From contig CM060986.1 in the NCBI GenBank assembly GCA_030765065.1, positions 78,051,573-78,115,572 on the forward strand: DNA of 64,000 bases, given 5' to 3'. The position numbers and the translations under genes were made by a program. The notes under the pieces are model-generated. The model searched no databases. It worked only from the letters and a program-made list of their open reading frames with translations, and was not told the DNA's origin. This DNA is from Deroplatys truncata. Its lineage: Eukaryota; Arthropoda; Insecta; Mantodea; Mantidae. Shown here one piece after another: positions 1 to 10,823 of this stretch (positions are counted from its first letter, which is position 1; every line of letters begins with the position of its first letter).

Positions 1-1429
1 TTAGATAAGTAAGGGGCAGGCGAGCTAGCTAATTCCAGGTAAAAAGTAATTCTAGATAGAGCCCACCATCCTTCACCAAGCTAATGAGCAAGGAACTTGA
101 GGGAATAAGGAGAAATAGAAAGAGACAGAAATAGAAAGAGGAACAGAGATATTGAGTTTGCTTCCGGCGCGTCACTGGGACGTGTGTGCGAAACGTTTTG
201 AAGCAGAATATTTTCATACATAATAAGGTAACATGGTCTAAGGACCAATTAAAAATGTCGTTACATTTTAAGGCGCGAAGGTGAGCGTCACTAGGTTTAG
301 GTATAAAAGGGGGAAGAAGGCCCCAGATTTTCTCTCTCTTATACAATTTCGTCGACACACAGTTATACTCTGAACGACGTGTGTGCATATGGGTGGGGAA
401 GCGTGTGCAATTATATTAGGCTCCTAATTTATTATTATGATGGGAATTGTTAAACATGGGATAAACTAGCCGCCCATAGGTGTTTTAATGAAAATAAATC
501 GCATTTTAAGGGAAATGCAGTGTATTTTAATCTGCCTAATCCTAAGAAACCCTGAGATCAGTAAAATTGGTTAGATAGATAATTTATTACGAATGGAGAA
601 ATCATCAACCACTGAGCAGAGGTAGCCGGAGACCAGCACACTGCAGCAGAGGGCATCAACCAACAGGATCATCGATTTTCCGCTACAAAAGACGCCCAAA
701 CTTTACCCGCTACATCCCGTTTTTAGCTTAATTTCGAATATACATACGGTCCTATATTTCACTATTTCCACAATAAAAATCGATCGTTTAAATTAAATTT
801 ATGTAGGTATTGTTTTCTCCTTTTAAATTTGCTGGTAAAGTCTGCTAGTTCTGCTTAATGTTAACATGATTCCAATGGAATCTCCGAATACAGCGCCAAA
901 GAATAGCATGTGCACCGCGCAGAGCTAGCAGAATTATTGACCATTATAAGGGGCAAGTACATAAAATGCAGTAGGTAACTCCAGAAAGTATTCATATTTA
1001 CCTTAAAATTACAGCAGGGAAGTTATCACAAAATATTAAACATTTTAATATTCTGAAAGAAAATAACGTTGGTTTGTTGTTAGTTTACTTACGTAAGGTT
1101 TTCAACATTCTTTATTTTATTTTGTATTATAAAAATTGCACCAATTTTGAACTTTTCATCTCTGTTTCCAAAATTATTTTCCACAAATTCAGTAGATCAG
1201 AATGTTTATCTTAATTCTAAAATTGTGGTAAACATGGATTTTAAAAAGTAGTGAAGTAAAAAATGTAACATTATTAATGCCAGAGTTTTTACGACGTTAT
1301 TTTGGAAATAACACACATGAAATATTTGATAAAACTGGGAAATTTTCAAAAAAGTATAAAGCCAATAACACGAAAAATACAGAAAAATTCCAGAACATAC
1401 ATATAAAAGTTTGTTGTGTTGCATTCACA
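1..1429. other. Unassigned AT-rich stretch
   Basis: I recognise no gene or repeat family here. A purine-rich tract lies at about 95-145. A minus-strand open stretch of 119 codons (29-388) has no recognisable motif and looks fortuitous. Confidence 0.5.
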
Positions 1430-2583
1430 CAAATTTCCCTACTCACTATCATTTACTTCTATATAGCTAATTCTTCTACATATTTAATCCAGATAAATAT
1501 TTGCAGAAATAAATTCATTGCACATTTGTTGTAAGTACGCACAAAGGGAACAGCCACAATCAAAAGCTTAGATGCGGAGGGTTATAATGGCTTAGAAATT
1601 CCATACTCTTTCCATGATATCATGAAAAAAGTCAATGGTGACAGCACTTCAAAAAATGAATCTATAGCCTGTCACTTCACGGGCTATCTATTGAAAATTT
1701 AAGACTACATGTGATTGATCATCTAAATGTGTTAAATAGTATTTCCATCAAAATCATTACAGCCATTTTGAGAAAATCAAAAGCAACTAAATAGTTTTCA
1801 AGTAAAGGGTAGCTTGGGTTGGGGGAATTGTGTTGTATCTTTGGAAGGCAAGGAACCCAACTACCTAGTTCAGTGCTTGAATTGTGAATCGGAGGCGATT
1901 CGGCACCGACCCCGTTAATGAGGATATTGTACCGACGCCTAGGTGGAAGGGATGAGGTGAATGGAGACACCGGACGGCTGGAACCAGCAATGATAGAGGC
2001 CCTGCAGTTTCCAGATTAAGACGCCCCGACAGTCGGACAGGCAGACCGGGGATACCGCCCCATACGAGGTTTAACGTCGCTCAAGTGGCGTTTCTTATCC
2101 CCAGCAAACAGCCAATGGCCGAGCGACAGCAAAAGTTCACAAAGAACTATCTTTTTTCCCCTGTCACGCTGCACCGAAACACCATCATCGATACTTTCAA
2201 TCCTGAAACAGATCAATCGGAATGAAGGATGAATGAAATGATTAACAAAATAAATGGGGGGCAGAAAAACCGAAAAGACACATGGGTCAGAGCGAGCGGT
2301 CGTCTGGAATCGAACCCGGGACTTCCCGAATGTGGGCTACAGAAGTTACCGCCTGAGCCATCCCGCTCGGTAAGTTTGGTACTTACCTGAGGTTTCGTTT
2401 TGGAGTTATGCTTCTCTCTCTCACACACACACACAAACACACACATACGCTGGGGCGCGCGCACATAGCTTTTTTATGAATTGAGGGGACTCAAAATACG
2501 TACTTCCCGTGAAATGTCGATATCGAACCTTGGTGGAATGCAATACTTCCCATTGTTACTAGAAAACTAGTAAGAGAGTAAAA
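1430..2583 (+). repeat. Family A copy, split by a SINE
   Basis: This is a diverged, near full-length plus-strand copy of family A. The left part (about 1430-1884) runs from the 5' region through the block that normally reads GTTAGAGCCATTTT. The right part (about 2373-2583) resumes at AAGTTTGGTACTTA, includes the CA tract (2419-2450), and ends in a degenerate AAGAGAGTAAAA. The interruption is a SINE, and the family sequence AGTTTGGTGTTTA appears in altered form on both sides of it, as expected of a target duplication. Confidence 0.75.
1885..2372 (-). repeat. tRNA-derived SINE, family F, inserted in family A
   Basis: Read on the minus strand it begins with a tRNA-like head: an A-box-like GATGGCTCAGGCGG and a B-box-like GGGTTCGATTCC at about 2370-2300. 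A roughly 400-bp body follows, containing GATCTGTTTCAGG. The relative at 20220-20727 shares the head, that body motif and a distal GGTGTCTCC segment. The flanks carry imperfect copies of the family A target (AGTTCAGTGCTT and AGTTTGGTACTT). At about 490 bp it is long for a SINE and may be composite. Confidence 0.65.
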
Positions 2584-3660
2584 TTACATTTGTTACGTTA
2601 ATTTGCTGCGTTATATTTTAAAACGGAAACAATATTTTCTGGGGTCTCTTATAAGCGCAGGGTGTCAAATCGCTCTAAAATCATTCCGAATAAGGTAAAC
2701 ACTGTGGGTATGGGAGTCAACGCATTTAAAAGTGAAATGGTTAATCCGGTAGTGAAATATTTGTAACCGTACCCTTCAGAGAGTTTTACTCTGAGACCGA
2801 AACATCTCGAGATACCGATCCTTCCTACTACGAACATTGCACTTCTTACGATAAACTTTCTTGCTCTCTACAGAAAAACTTGATAGTGCGATTTCTCCTT
2901 TCAAGCTATAATTTCTTTCCCTGCTGTCATTTCATAGTGCACGTTCCACTGTTTGGCGTTTTGCCTCGAGTCTTTCAAGGATAATTTTATCCCACTTTCT
3001 CTTTCCTTTTACTCGCCCCTCTTCTCTAGTATGTCGGGACAATTTCCTGCTGACCACTTCGCATACAATGTGATTTTCCACCCTCACTCTCTTTACTTCC
3101 TGGGGGAATTCCGGGAAAAACAATTCTAGGATCACGTTCTCGAAGAGGCACATATTGAAGTAAGAGAGAGCGTCATGTAAGGTCCATTTAGTGGATCTAG
3201 AGAAAAGAAAGGCTGCTGTCACACTTTCGGAAATGGCAGCTATAACAGGCTCAGCCAATCATTTTCAACCTAGAAATAATTTTTTCTTTTAAAAGACAAA
3301 TGTTCTTTCAAGTAAATGAAAAACAACGTATAGAATGTATAATCCGGCTTTGGAAGATGTAATTACTAGGAACACCTACGTACATGAAAGCATGTCCTAC
3401 AAGAGTCCTAATGGGAGATTTTTTTTCACTCCGCTACCTTCACCTTTAATATGTAGAGAGAGAATCGTAATCCCTCAGAAAGTTCTATATCGAAATTTCA
3501 TAGGAAACGTACCTTCTAATATCTACTGACTTGTAAACAAAAACAGACAATTATTTTTAGTAAAGCGAGAAGTCGAACGAATACCGAATTTTATAACTAA
3601 GTCAGACATCTTTTAAAACTGTGTTACGTCGATTTTCGTGGAATATCCTCTACTCTAAAC
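2584..3660. other. Unassigned stretch
   Basis: No repeat or coding signature recognised. Minus-strand open stretches of 62 and 108 codons (2649-2837, 2932-3258) show no known motif. Confidence 0.4.
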
Positions 3661-4001
3661 GATATGATATTTTAATAAAAATCGTTAGAGCCATTTTTGA
3701 GAAAATTAAAATTTTCGAAAAATATTCCATGTAATGGGTAATATGTGCTAGGGGGATTTTCTTGAAAACCTTCGTGTCGCATATCTGGAAGATACTGAAC
3801 CTAACTACCAAGTTTGGTGTTTATCCGACTGTTCGTTTCTGAGTTATGCTGTTCACAGACACACACACGGACATGTTTCCAAAAATGCTTTTATTGGATT
3901 CAGGGGGTCTCAAAAGATATATTTCCGGTGAAATCTAGGTATCCAAGTTTTGGGTGGAATACAATACTTCCCCTACTTATTATACGTAGTAGAGAAAGTA
4001 A
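3661..4001 (+). repeat. Family A, 3' part
   Basis: Plus-strand copy of the 3' third of family A. It runs from the ATTTTAATAAAAATCG block through TCGCATATCTGGAAGATAC, the CA tract and the GGGTGGAATACAATAC block to the terminal hairpin (CTACTTATTATACGTAGTAG) and AGAGAAAGTAA. The 3' end is intact and the 5' part is absent. Confidence 0.85.
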
Positions 4002-4849
4002 TAACATATGTTTAAGATATTTCCATGAAACGCACTACACCATTGGACTTTTTCCCATAACCAGAGATGTTACATATTGTGGAAAGGATTATTGCTTAGG
4101 AGCTAGGAATTGGAAAAGAATCAGTATCATAGATATAATAAATTAAATTATCTTAAGTTATGACTTGTTTCGCCACACATGTTAACAATTTATTATAAAG
4201 TTTTGCATTGGTTAACAATTCCATCATCAGCTTGCTTTAACATTTTAAAGGTTTTCTAATTTACAAATAATATGATCGGAGACGACAATGTAATTTACTC
4301 TCATCTTTTTACAATTTAAGTTGCCTTACAAATCGAAAATATTTTTGAAACAGCAATGCAATACTACACGGAGTGAAAAATATGAATGCTTCTCCCGTAA
4401 ATGTGAATTTAAAAACACCAAGATTAAAGAGGTTAAATTTTGCAGATTACCGAACAGTTGAAAATAATTTAGAAAAGCCAAAAGGTTACTCTTGATGGTT
4501 TACGCCAAGTCTCGTCACATAACCAGAACACGAATCTGGGTTCTATCGCCTCGGTCTCTGAACGAATAGTGCCTCTGCTGCCTGCCCAGGAGTTGAAGTT
4601 GACCACGAGCGGGATGGCGCCACCATCAATAGCGTGAAGCAAACCAGCCAATGCTAACTCTGCAAGACGCTTTGAGTTGTGAAATGATGAATTACGTCAT
4701 GCATGACATCTTTCTCGAAGCTTCGGATATTAACTGTTACTCTCGGTGACTCACGTCATCATATCCGAAGCATTGGGCCGTTCTTGACCTGGTTGCATAA
4801 GCCATGACCAAGCGGGGGGGGGAACGGCACAGCACATACATGCATATAA
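4002..4849. other. Unassigned stretch
   Basis: No gene recognised. A homopolymer run of nine G lies near 4815. The first ~30 bases resemble an inner family A segment but are too short to call. Confidence 0.4.
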
Positions 4850-4935
4850 ATTATAGAGTTTTCTGCGAATAGGCTTTGAATTCCTCTTCATTCTGAATGA
4901 TTTTGTATAACTTGCAATCTGTAAGAAGCTTCAAA
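4850..4935 (-). repeat. Family A fragment
   Basis: Short minus-strand fragment matching the family A segment that reads CTCTTCATTCTGAATGA and TTGTATAACTTGCA in this orientation. Both ends are missing. Confidence 0.55.
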
Positions 4936-5299
4936 AAACTGTAGAGCCCATTAAATTACACTACTTGCGTTACATTCCTTTACGTAGCATTAGCCGTTTT
5001 CGAAATACCCCATGTTGTAATTTTAGACCTTTCCTCACCTAACAACCATGCTTGAACGTTTGCGATCCTCCTACTCTCTTTCTATCCTTTCGATTGCAAG
5101 AGCTTGTTATCATGAACAAACATTTGTATGGTTTTTCCTAGGTAAAAAAAAATACATCGTGAGCAATGTAGCGAGAATGGAAGAATGACCTTTTATATGA
5201 AATGTTTATATACGGATATGTACAGAGGTAGGGTTACGGTAGGTATACAAATGTAATATTATAAGTTGTATATCCAGCTAGATGGGACTCCTCTGAACA
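4936..5299. other. Unassigned stretch
   Basis: AT-rich sequence with no recognisable element. Confidence 0.4.
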
Positions 5300-5500
5300 T
5301 GCATTATGGGAATTTGTAGCCGAAGAATTTCCAAATAACTGAACAGGACGAAAAGAATCAACTGAATGGCCACCAAGATCTCCGAAAGTTATCCTTATAG
5401 ATTTATTTCTTGGGAATATTCTTAAATATAAGGTTTCTATAAGCAGACCACGTACTGTTAATGACTTTTGTGCTAATTATGGAGGATACAAAGAAATTTA
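5300..5500 (+). pseudogene. Decayed DDE transposase C-terminal scrap (mariner-like, same type as 61.4 kb)
   Basis: Read from 5325, the plus strand gives EFPNN, a stop, then TGRKESTEWPPRSP, VILIDLFLG and RPRTVNDF. These match the end of an IS630/Tc1/mariner-type catalytic domain, where WPPRSPDL is followed by the third acidic residue in (L/I)DFFLW. The spacing from FPN to that aspartate is the same as in the long-TIR transposon at 61.4 kb. The aspartate is still present here, whereas it is lysine in the 61.4-kb copy. An internal stop and the lack of any N-terminus mark it as dead. No terminal repeats were found. Confidence 0.6.
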
Positions 5501-5863
5501 TAAAATAAAGAAGTGAGTAGTAAAATGTACTTGAGTGTCATATCCAGACTATAACACTATGTAAATGATGAAGACCAACAGTTTTCATATTCACGAGTTA
5601 ACATTCTAATGATGTGTATTACTGCATAAATCTATATTATCAATATTCGCTATTTAAGAAGGTCAGTTGGGAGGTAAACCAAGAGTCGGAACGAACCATT
5701 GAAACTCCTATTACAGACTCACTTCCCCGATTCTGACGTCGTTGAGATGGAAGAACAGGTTTATCGTAATGAACCTGCTCCTGTATTGCACAGCAATAGT
5801 GCCAACACAGCAGCCTAGCTGGATGCATTTTCACTCCAAGTATATAAAATGGGCTATTAATTC
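5501..5863. other. Unassigned stretch upstream of the LINE
   Basis: No endonuclease domain or other coding signature was found, so the LINE that follows is 5' truncated. Short open stretches on both strands here overlap one another and show no motif. Confidence 0.4.
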
Positions 5864-5952
5864 ATTCAGATGTATAAAGTTTCAGGTGGAGATGGAATCT
5901 TCCCGGCTCCTTTACAAAAAACCAAGAGGTTCACATATCTCTATTAAGAAGG

Positions 5953-6740
5953 ATGTTTAATGCAAGCGTCAGACTAGGTTATATTCCTCTAGCATGGAGG
6001 AAAGTTAGGGTGGTATTAATAACAAATGCAGGTAGGAATGACTTTAAAAGGCCTAATGCTAACCACCGTATCAATCTAAGCTCCTTCCTACTTAAAAGTA
6101 TAGAGAAGAGCCTAACAACTACACAAGAAGCGAGATAGTATCTAAAGTAACGCTTCAGAAACAAAAATTGCCTATTAAGCAGACAAATCTACAATATCTG
6201 CCCTCCATAGTCTTGTCACCAAGATTTAAAGGCATTCACACATAAGAAAATTGCTCTCTGCGCCTTCCTAGATATTCAAGGGGCTTTTGATAGAATGAAT
6301 CCATTGAAAATGCTTCAAGGATGAAGGGAATAAATCCCACCATAGAAATGGATAATATCCATTCTGCAATGCCGCAATACCACAGCCAATCTGTGAAGTG
6401 AAAAAATATCCTTGGGGTCCAATAAAAGATGCCCCAAGGAGGGGTACTTTCGCCCCTACTATGGACCTTGGTAGTTGACACACTTCTAAAGCAATTGGCA
6501 AGAGCTGGCTTTGAAGCTCAAGAATATGCAAATAACCTTCTCGTCGTAATAAGCAGGAGAGGCGGGTCCATGCTTATGGAACTCCTGCAGAATGCTCTGA
6601 ACCTTGTTAGTGACTTGTATAGCATGGAGAGGATATCTGTAAGCTCTTATAAAACAGTCATCATACCATTTACGAGGAAGAAAAAGCTGTATTTTGCAGC
6701 TCCAATTCTCAATGGAACTATGCTTGAACTGCAGGAATAA
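5953..6740 (+). pseudogene. Reverse transcriptase domain relic (LINE ORF2)
   Basis: This is the RT palm of the LINE, in several frames. Visible motifs in order are LGYIPLAWRKVRVV and INLSSFLLKSIEK (RT motifs 1-2), CAFLDIQGAFD at about 6258-6290 (motif A, first catalytic Asp present), PQGGVLSPLLW at about 6432-6464 (motif B), and EYANNLLVV at 6522-6548 (motif C). In active enzymes motif C reads YADD or FADD. Here both catalytic aspartates are asparagine, so the enzyme could not polymerise even if translated. A stop after ELQE at 6740 and frame shifts between the blocks confirm it is a pseudogene. Confidence 0.8.
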
Positions 6741-7200
6741 GTCAAGTATTATATTGGATAGCAGAATGACTTGGAATCCTCAGTTAAAAAGCGTCTCTGG
6801 TAAAGCTCTGGCAACAATTGGGAATGGATACAGCCTATTTAAAAAACATGGGTCTTAAGCTTTATATGATCTATTGGTTATATACTGCTATTGTGAGACC
6901 CATGGCCTAAAACAGAACAAAAATTAGCTATAGCCAGTCTTCAGAAAGTACAAAGGCTAGCCTGTTTAAGTATGACTAGAGCTATAGGAATCTGTCCTAC
7001 AGTGGCTATGGAGGCCCTTATAGGCATAACATCTCTTCATATTGAGGTGAGAAAAATTGCCTTAGCCAGTGCCCTCAGGCTGCGAAGAAATACGACAATC
7101 AAATCAAATGACCTAACTGGTCACATGAAAATTCTCCGAGAAATTAAAAAGGAGAATCTCATTACGTCATGGGACTAGATGACACCTAAACCCAGCCTAG
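6741..7200 (+). pseudogene. LINE ORF2 thumb/connection relic
   Basis: Broken frames downstream of the palm give SRMTWNPQLK near 6760, then GKALATIGNGYSLFKK, and from 6972 MTRAIGICPTVAMEALIGI followed by SLHIEVRKIALASALRLR. This order and wording (LQRLAC..TGA..TTPT.AME.L..LPPLHI) is characteristic of the region between RT and RNase H in insect LINEs. It has no independent function. Confidence 0.7.
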
Positions 7201-7261
7201 ATCATTCCTTTATAGTTATAATTGGTGATCGTCCAACTTGGGATGAACGTGGACCTAACTT

Positions 7262-7705
7262 TGGTAGCGAGTCACTTTTATTGTATACACATAGCTCAAA
7301 ATGGATGGGAGAACCGGTATAGGAGCACATGGGTCCAAATTTGTCCTAGCAAAAGCTCTTGGTAATGAACCCACCATATTTCAAGCTGAATCACTTGTTA
7401 TAGAAACATGTGCCCATGTAAATGTCAATAAAGACATTCATGTTGCCAAATCTATATTTTATCAAATTCAAGCCCTTAGTGCTTGCACTATTGAGTCAAA
7501 GATTGCTGAGGACTGTTTGCAGATAATAAATCGGCTGGCTAAACACAATAAGGTTATCTTAATATGGGTACCAGGACACGAAGGAGTTGAGGACAATGAT
7601 ATTGCTGATCGCGTAGCCAAGGAAGGAGCTAATTCTCCATTCATTGACCCAGAACCATTCTGTGGAATACCAGGTGGCTATATCAAAGGTAAGATAAAAG
7701 CGTGA
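7262..7705 (+). pseudogene. RNase H domain relic of the LINE
   Basis: Frame from about 7289 (YTHSSKMDGRTG) through FQAES, ILIWVPGHEGVEDNDIAD and PEPFCGIPGG. This is an RNase HI fold as carried by I-type LINEs, where it removes the RNA of the RNA:DNA hybrid. The four acidic positions would normally lie in YTDGSK, FQAE, a SDSQ motif and GNE.AD. Here the first is His (YTHSSK), the third block reads FYQIQA without its aspartate, and only Glu in FQAES and Asp in DIAD remain. It is therefore catalytically dead, although 134 codons remain open from 7301. Confidence 0.75.
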
Positions 7706-8125
7706 GAACAACGGAAAATAACTATCTACTGGGAACAAGTTCCAAAGCTAAGTCATGTCAAGCAGTTCATTGAACTCTCTGTGAAAATATCAAAAAAAGA
7801 TCCTCACACTCTGCAAACAGGAGCTGAGGATGATAAATGGCCTCCTTACTGGACACTATTAAGGTTCATCTTTATAAGATGGGTAAAACAAAGAAACCGC
7901 AAGGCATATACTCTGCGAATGCGAAGCAATTATAAAGATAAAGAATAACACACCTGTGTTTGCCTTTCCAACTAGAGAAAAGATTGCCTTAACAATATCT
8001 AAGAAAATTATAAGCCATATCAAAAGTATTAAATTACTACTTAAAGAGTAGGGTATTTACAATAGATTTATTGAAGGTCGCAGTGTTGAGAAGTCGAAAG
8101 GCTTATACTGCCTTTTAAACTAATG

Positions 8126-9300
8126 TATATCATATTAAATTGGGATTTCTTTGCATACTTCATATTTTAATATCGTATACCTAATGTATGCGCAGTTTTG
8201 ATCACCTCTGTATAATGAATAATTAAGCAAAGTAATTATTAAACCATGTAGGGTATTTTCTAAGGGGACCTAAGATGTACATCACTGTTGGGAGTTGGCA
8301 ACGCTCTTTTTCTAGTAAGCTGGAATTAGGAACACATTCAGCAGGTACAGCAAATAATAAACAAAGTTGACCAACAATGCTTATGTGCAAGGAGATGAAT
8401 AAAAGTGTAAACTACGTGAGCGAATGTCAACGATACGTGGGTTCTGGAACAACACAGATCTAGACCATTCGTAAGGTCTGAGAATACATACAGAAAGAAG
8501 ATAATAAAACTAAGAGCCGAACAATTTGGTTTACATAAACTATCCGGCAGTAAAGTGGGATAGATCCCAGCAATCAATTAGCCAATCATCTGTTACCATC
8601 AAGTGAATTTCCAGACTTCGTTTGGAACATAGGTTTAGCAAAGACTAATCGGTTAATTCCTCATGTTGGAGCAATAACTGCTATTGTTAACTTTTCGAAA
8701 ACCAAAATATATTTTTCAGTGGATTGGGTTACAGACTCGAACCTCTGATAATATAATATACTAAGTTTCATAACATTCCTCGGTGCTATTCTTGCGTGAA
8801 AATGTAAAAGTGAGCGCACGCACTTCTGCGTGTGGATCACTTATTGTTTTGTATTGCCGCGTAATTGCTGTGCAGTGTGATGATACGGTGTGGCACGTAC
8901 CTGATGAAAGTGCTGAAGGTCTAGTGGTGCATGTTGTTCATCTCCGTAGTGGTAGCCTGGGGTTAATCTTCTCCTTCCAGTTGGTGCGAGTTACTTGTGT
9001 GGTTCATGTGGGTGTATATTATTAAAATGTATGTATTTTTGTTTTTATATGCTCCGGTAGCTCAGGGAGGCACTTTGCTCTTGCAGGAAGTGGGAAGACA
9101 CAGGAGTTATGTAGAATAACTAGTGTACTGTTATGTAGGTTAGGTATATGTATCACCACTTATATATTAAACTTGTTTTGTTTTTTTTGTTGTTTACACA
9201 CAAACAGATGTAAACGTTTATACAGATCTTATGAAGCCTGCCTGTGAGTCGTAATGAACGTGTACGTATGTCTATTGTTAAGGTCATTCCACGACACGAG
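8126..9300. other. Unassigned stretch
   Basis: No gene or known repeat. GT-rich plus-strand sequence (8783-9025, 80 codons open) has no domain motif. A tRNA-like GGTAGCTCAGGGAGG at about 9056 lacks a partner B box. Confidence 0.4.
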
Positions 9301-9422
9301 TTATACACTTCTGCACTGAGGGTAACAATTACGTGACTATTTATACATGTCTGCACTAAGAGTAACAAGCTACGCGATTGTTTATACACGTCTGCACTGA
9401 GAGAAACCAACTACGTGATCGT
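9301..9422. repeat. Minisatellite, three copies of a ~41-bp unit
   Basis: Units start at 9301, 9341 and 9382, each with TTATACA, TCTGCACT(G/A)AG, GTAACAA and ACGTGA. Periods are 40 and 41 bp, and the copies differ by several substitutions each. Confidence 0.8.
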
Positions 9423-10238
9423 GTTGTTTCAGTAAGAATGTCGTAACATCGTTTCGATGTTTGAACTTAAACTTGTAGCTTAACCATAATTGGCTCTATG
9501 GATGGCGTGTTCCTCGATATAACAGCAATGTTCTTCCATATTTATTTGTTTGTTTGTTGACTAAACTGTCACCCAGCTTTCTCGAGACGGTGGCTTATTA
9601 TTAGAGATAGCCGCAAGACCTTGACTTGTTCCTTTGTACTTAGGGTTTCTCTCCCTTACCATTGTGTGTGTTTGTGACAAACAAGTGTCGTGTTTCGCCT
9701 TAACGACTCGCATGACATGACTTACTTTTATAACATCTTAAACTTATACAAAAATGTAGCATTACAAATATATTACATTTTTAGTTACATTGGATTAACC
9801 ATGCTAGGTTGGCGTTGTTAAATAACATTTTAATTAATAATAAATAAATAACTGTATCATAATTCCCGTTACAGTATCAGCTTGCACATAACGTTTAAAT
9901 GTTTCAGTTTAACAACATAATGTTCGGCATAATTTCACTAGTCGGCCACGATATGAGAGCATGTGGTGGGAAGAGAAACGAAATAGTTACAGAACAAGTG
10001 GTCGGGGCATCGAAAGGACAGTCATGTAAAGAAAGCTTTCGCAATTCCGAGCTGCATTTACTAGCGAGGCTGAGGCCTGCAAATGTAGTATTGTTTTCAT
10101 TGCGTAAGTGTACAGTCCCCTATCGCCTTTTCTCTCACTCCTCTCTGATCCAGACTTGATAACAAAAACAGTGGCTCTCTCCTCTTGGCGCACTCAAATC
10201 GTAGCCGACTATTACCAGTCCTTGTGTAACCCTTGGCA
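9423..10238. other. Unassigned stretch
   Basis: No gene recognised. TTTG repeats lie near 9543-9558. Overlapping open stretches near 9899-10159 on both strands show no motif. Confidence 0.4.
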
Positions 10239-10502
10239 TCCTCCTTGGTCTAGTGGTACTATACTAGACTGTAGCTTCCGAGGTCGCGGCTTCAAACCCG
10301 GTGGAGGGCGATGGATTTTTTTCGGACGTAAAAATCCTTCAGAAGGTAAGTAAAGCAGGTGTCGTAGATTTACGACACGTAAAGAACCTCAAGCCTGATA
10401 AAGAGGCCTCTGAGTAAACTTTCCAGTTTTTCACGCTCAATATAGAATGGGAAGCTAAGAACCATAGTAGTTAAAGAGCGTCCTAAAATAAAACTCAATT
10501 AC
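10239..10502 (+). repeat. tRNA-derived SINE, family B
   Basis: The head has an A-box TGGTCTAGTGGTA and a B-box GGCTTCAAACCCGG. The body follows with AAAAATCCTT, ATTTACGACACGTAAAGAACC, TCAAGCCTGATAAAGAGGCC and a tail CGTCCTAAAATAAAACTCAATT. Minus-strand copies of the same body lie at 19101-19375 and 37820-38088, which defines the family. RNA polymerase III transcription from the internal boxes is expected of such elements. Confidence 0.8.
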
Positions 10503-10823
10503 ATTTCCTTGTATAACTCACGGTACTTTCTGATACTGGATCCAGCAGTACGAGCGCAATACTCTCACATGTGCCTACGCGGAAAGGTAAAATGGCGGTA
10601 GATGGTCAGCTCATAATCACTAAGTAATTCCGAACTGCATAGGCTTACGTACCAAATATAGAATATCATAGAGTGAACTAAATGAAGAAACGTTCCTTTG
10701 TCAGTGGCATGATACATAGTAGTTCACCACGCATCATCAGTAAAATTAGTTTAACAAACGCGGAACCTGTTTCCCATAAAAGATAGTCATTACATATAGT
10801 CGTGTCGCGCAGAAACGAACAAT
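10503..10823. other. Unassigned stretch
   Basis: No recognisable element between the SINE and the next family A copy. Confidence 0.4.

Larger units (their letters stand above)
5864..8125 (+). mobile_element. 5'-truncated non-LTR retrotransposon with RT and RNase H (I/Jockey-like)
   Basis: This is a LINE ORF2 remnant without its endonuclease. In order it holds the start of the RT domain (GDGIFPAPLQK at about 5890), the palm, the thumb, an RNase H domain (about 7260-7705) and a C-terminal segment with HILCECEAI near 7900. Frame changes and stops are frequent throughout. An RNase H downstream of RT is typical of the I superfamily and related insect LINEs. I cannot assign a clade. The 3' boundary is taken where coding similarity fades. 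No poly-A tail or target duplication was identified. Confidence 0.8.

Noticed and set aside
29..388. 119-codon minus-strand open frame
   Set aside because: Hydrophobic low-complexity C-terminus, no domain and no conserved motif; consistent with chance in AT-rich DNA.
3814..4146. 110-codon open frame
   Set aside because: It lies inside a family A copy; the same peptide recurs in other copies as shared repeat DNA.
9050..9080. tRNA-like GGTAGCTCAGGGAGG
   Set aside because: No B box or cloverleaf follows at the right spacing.
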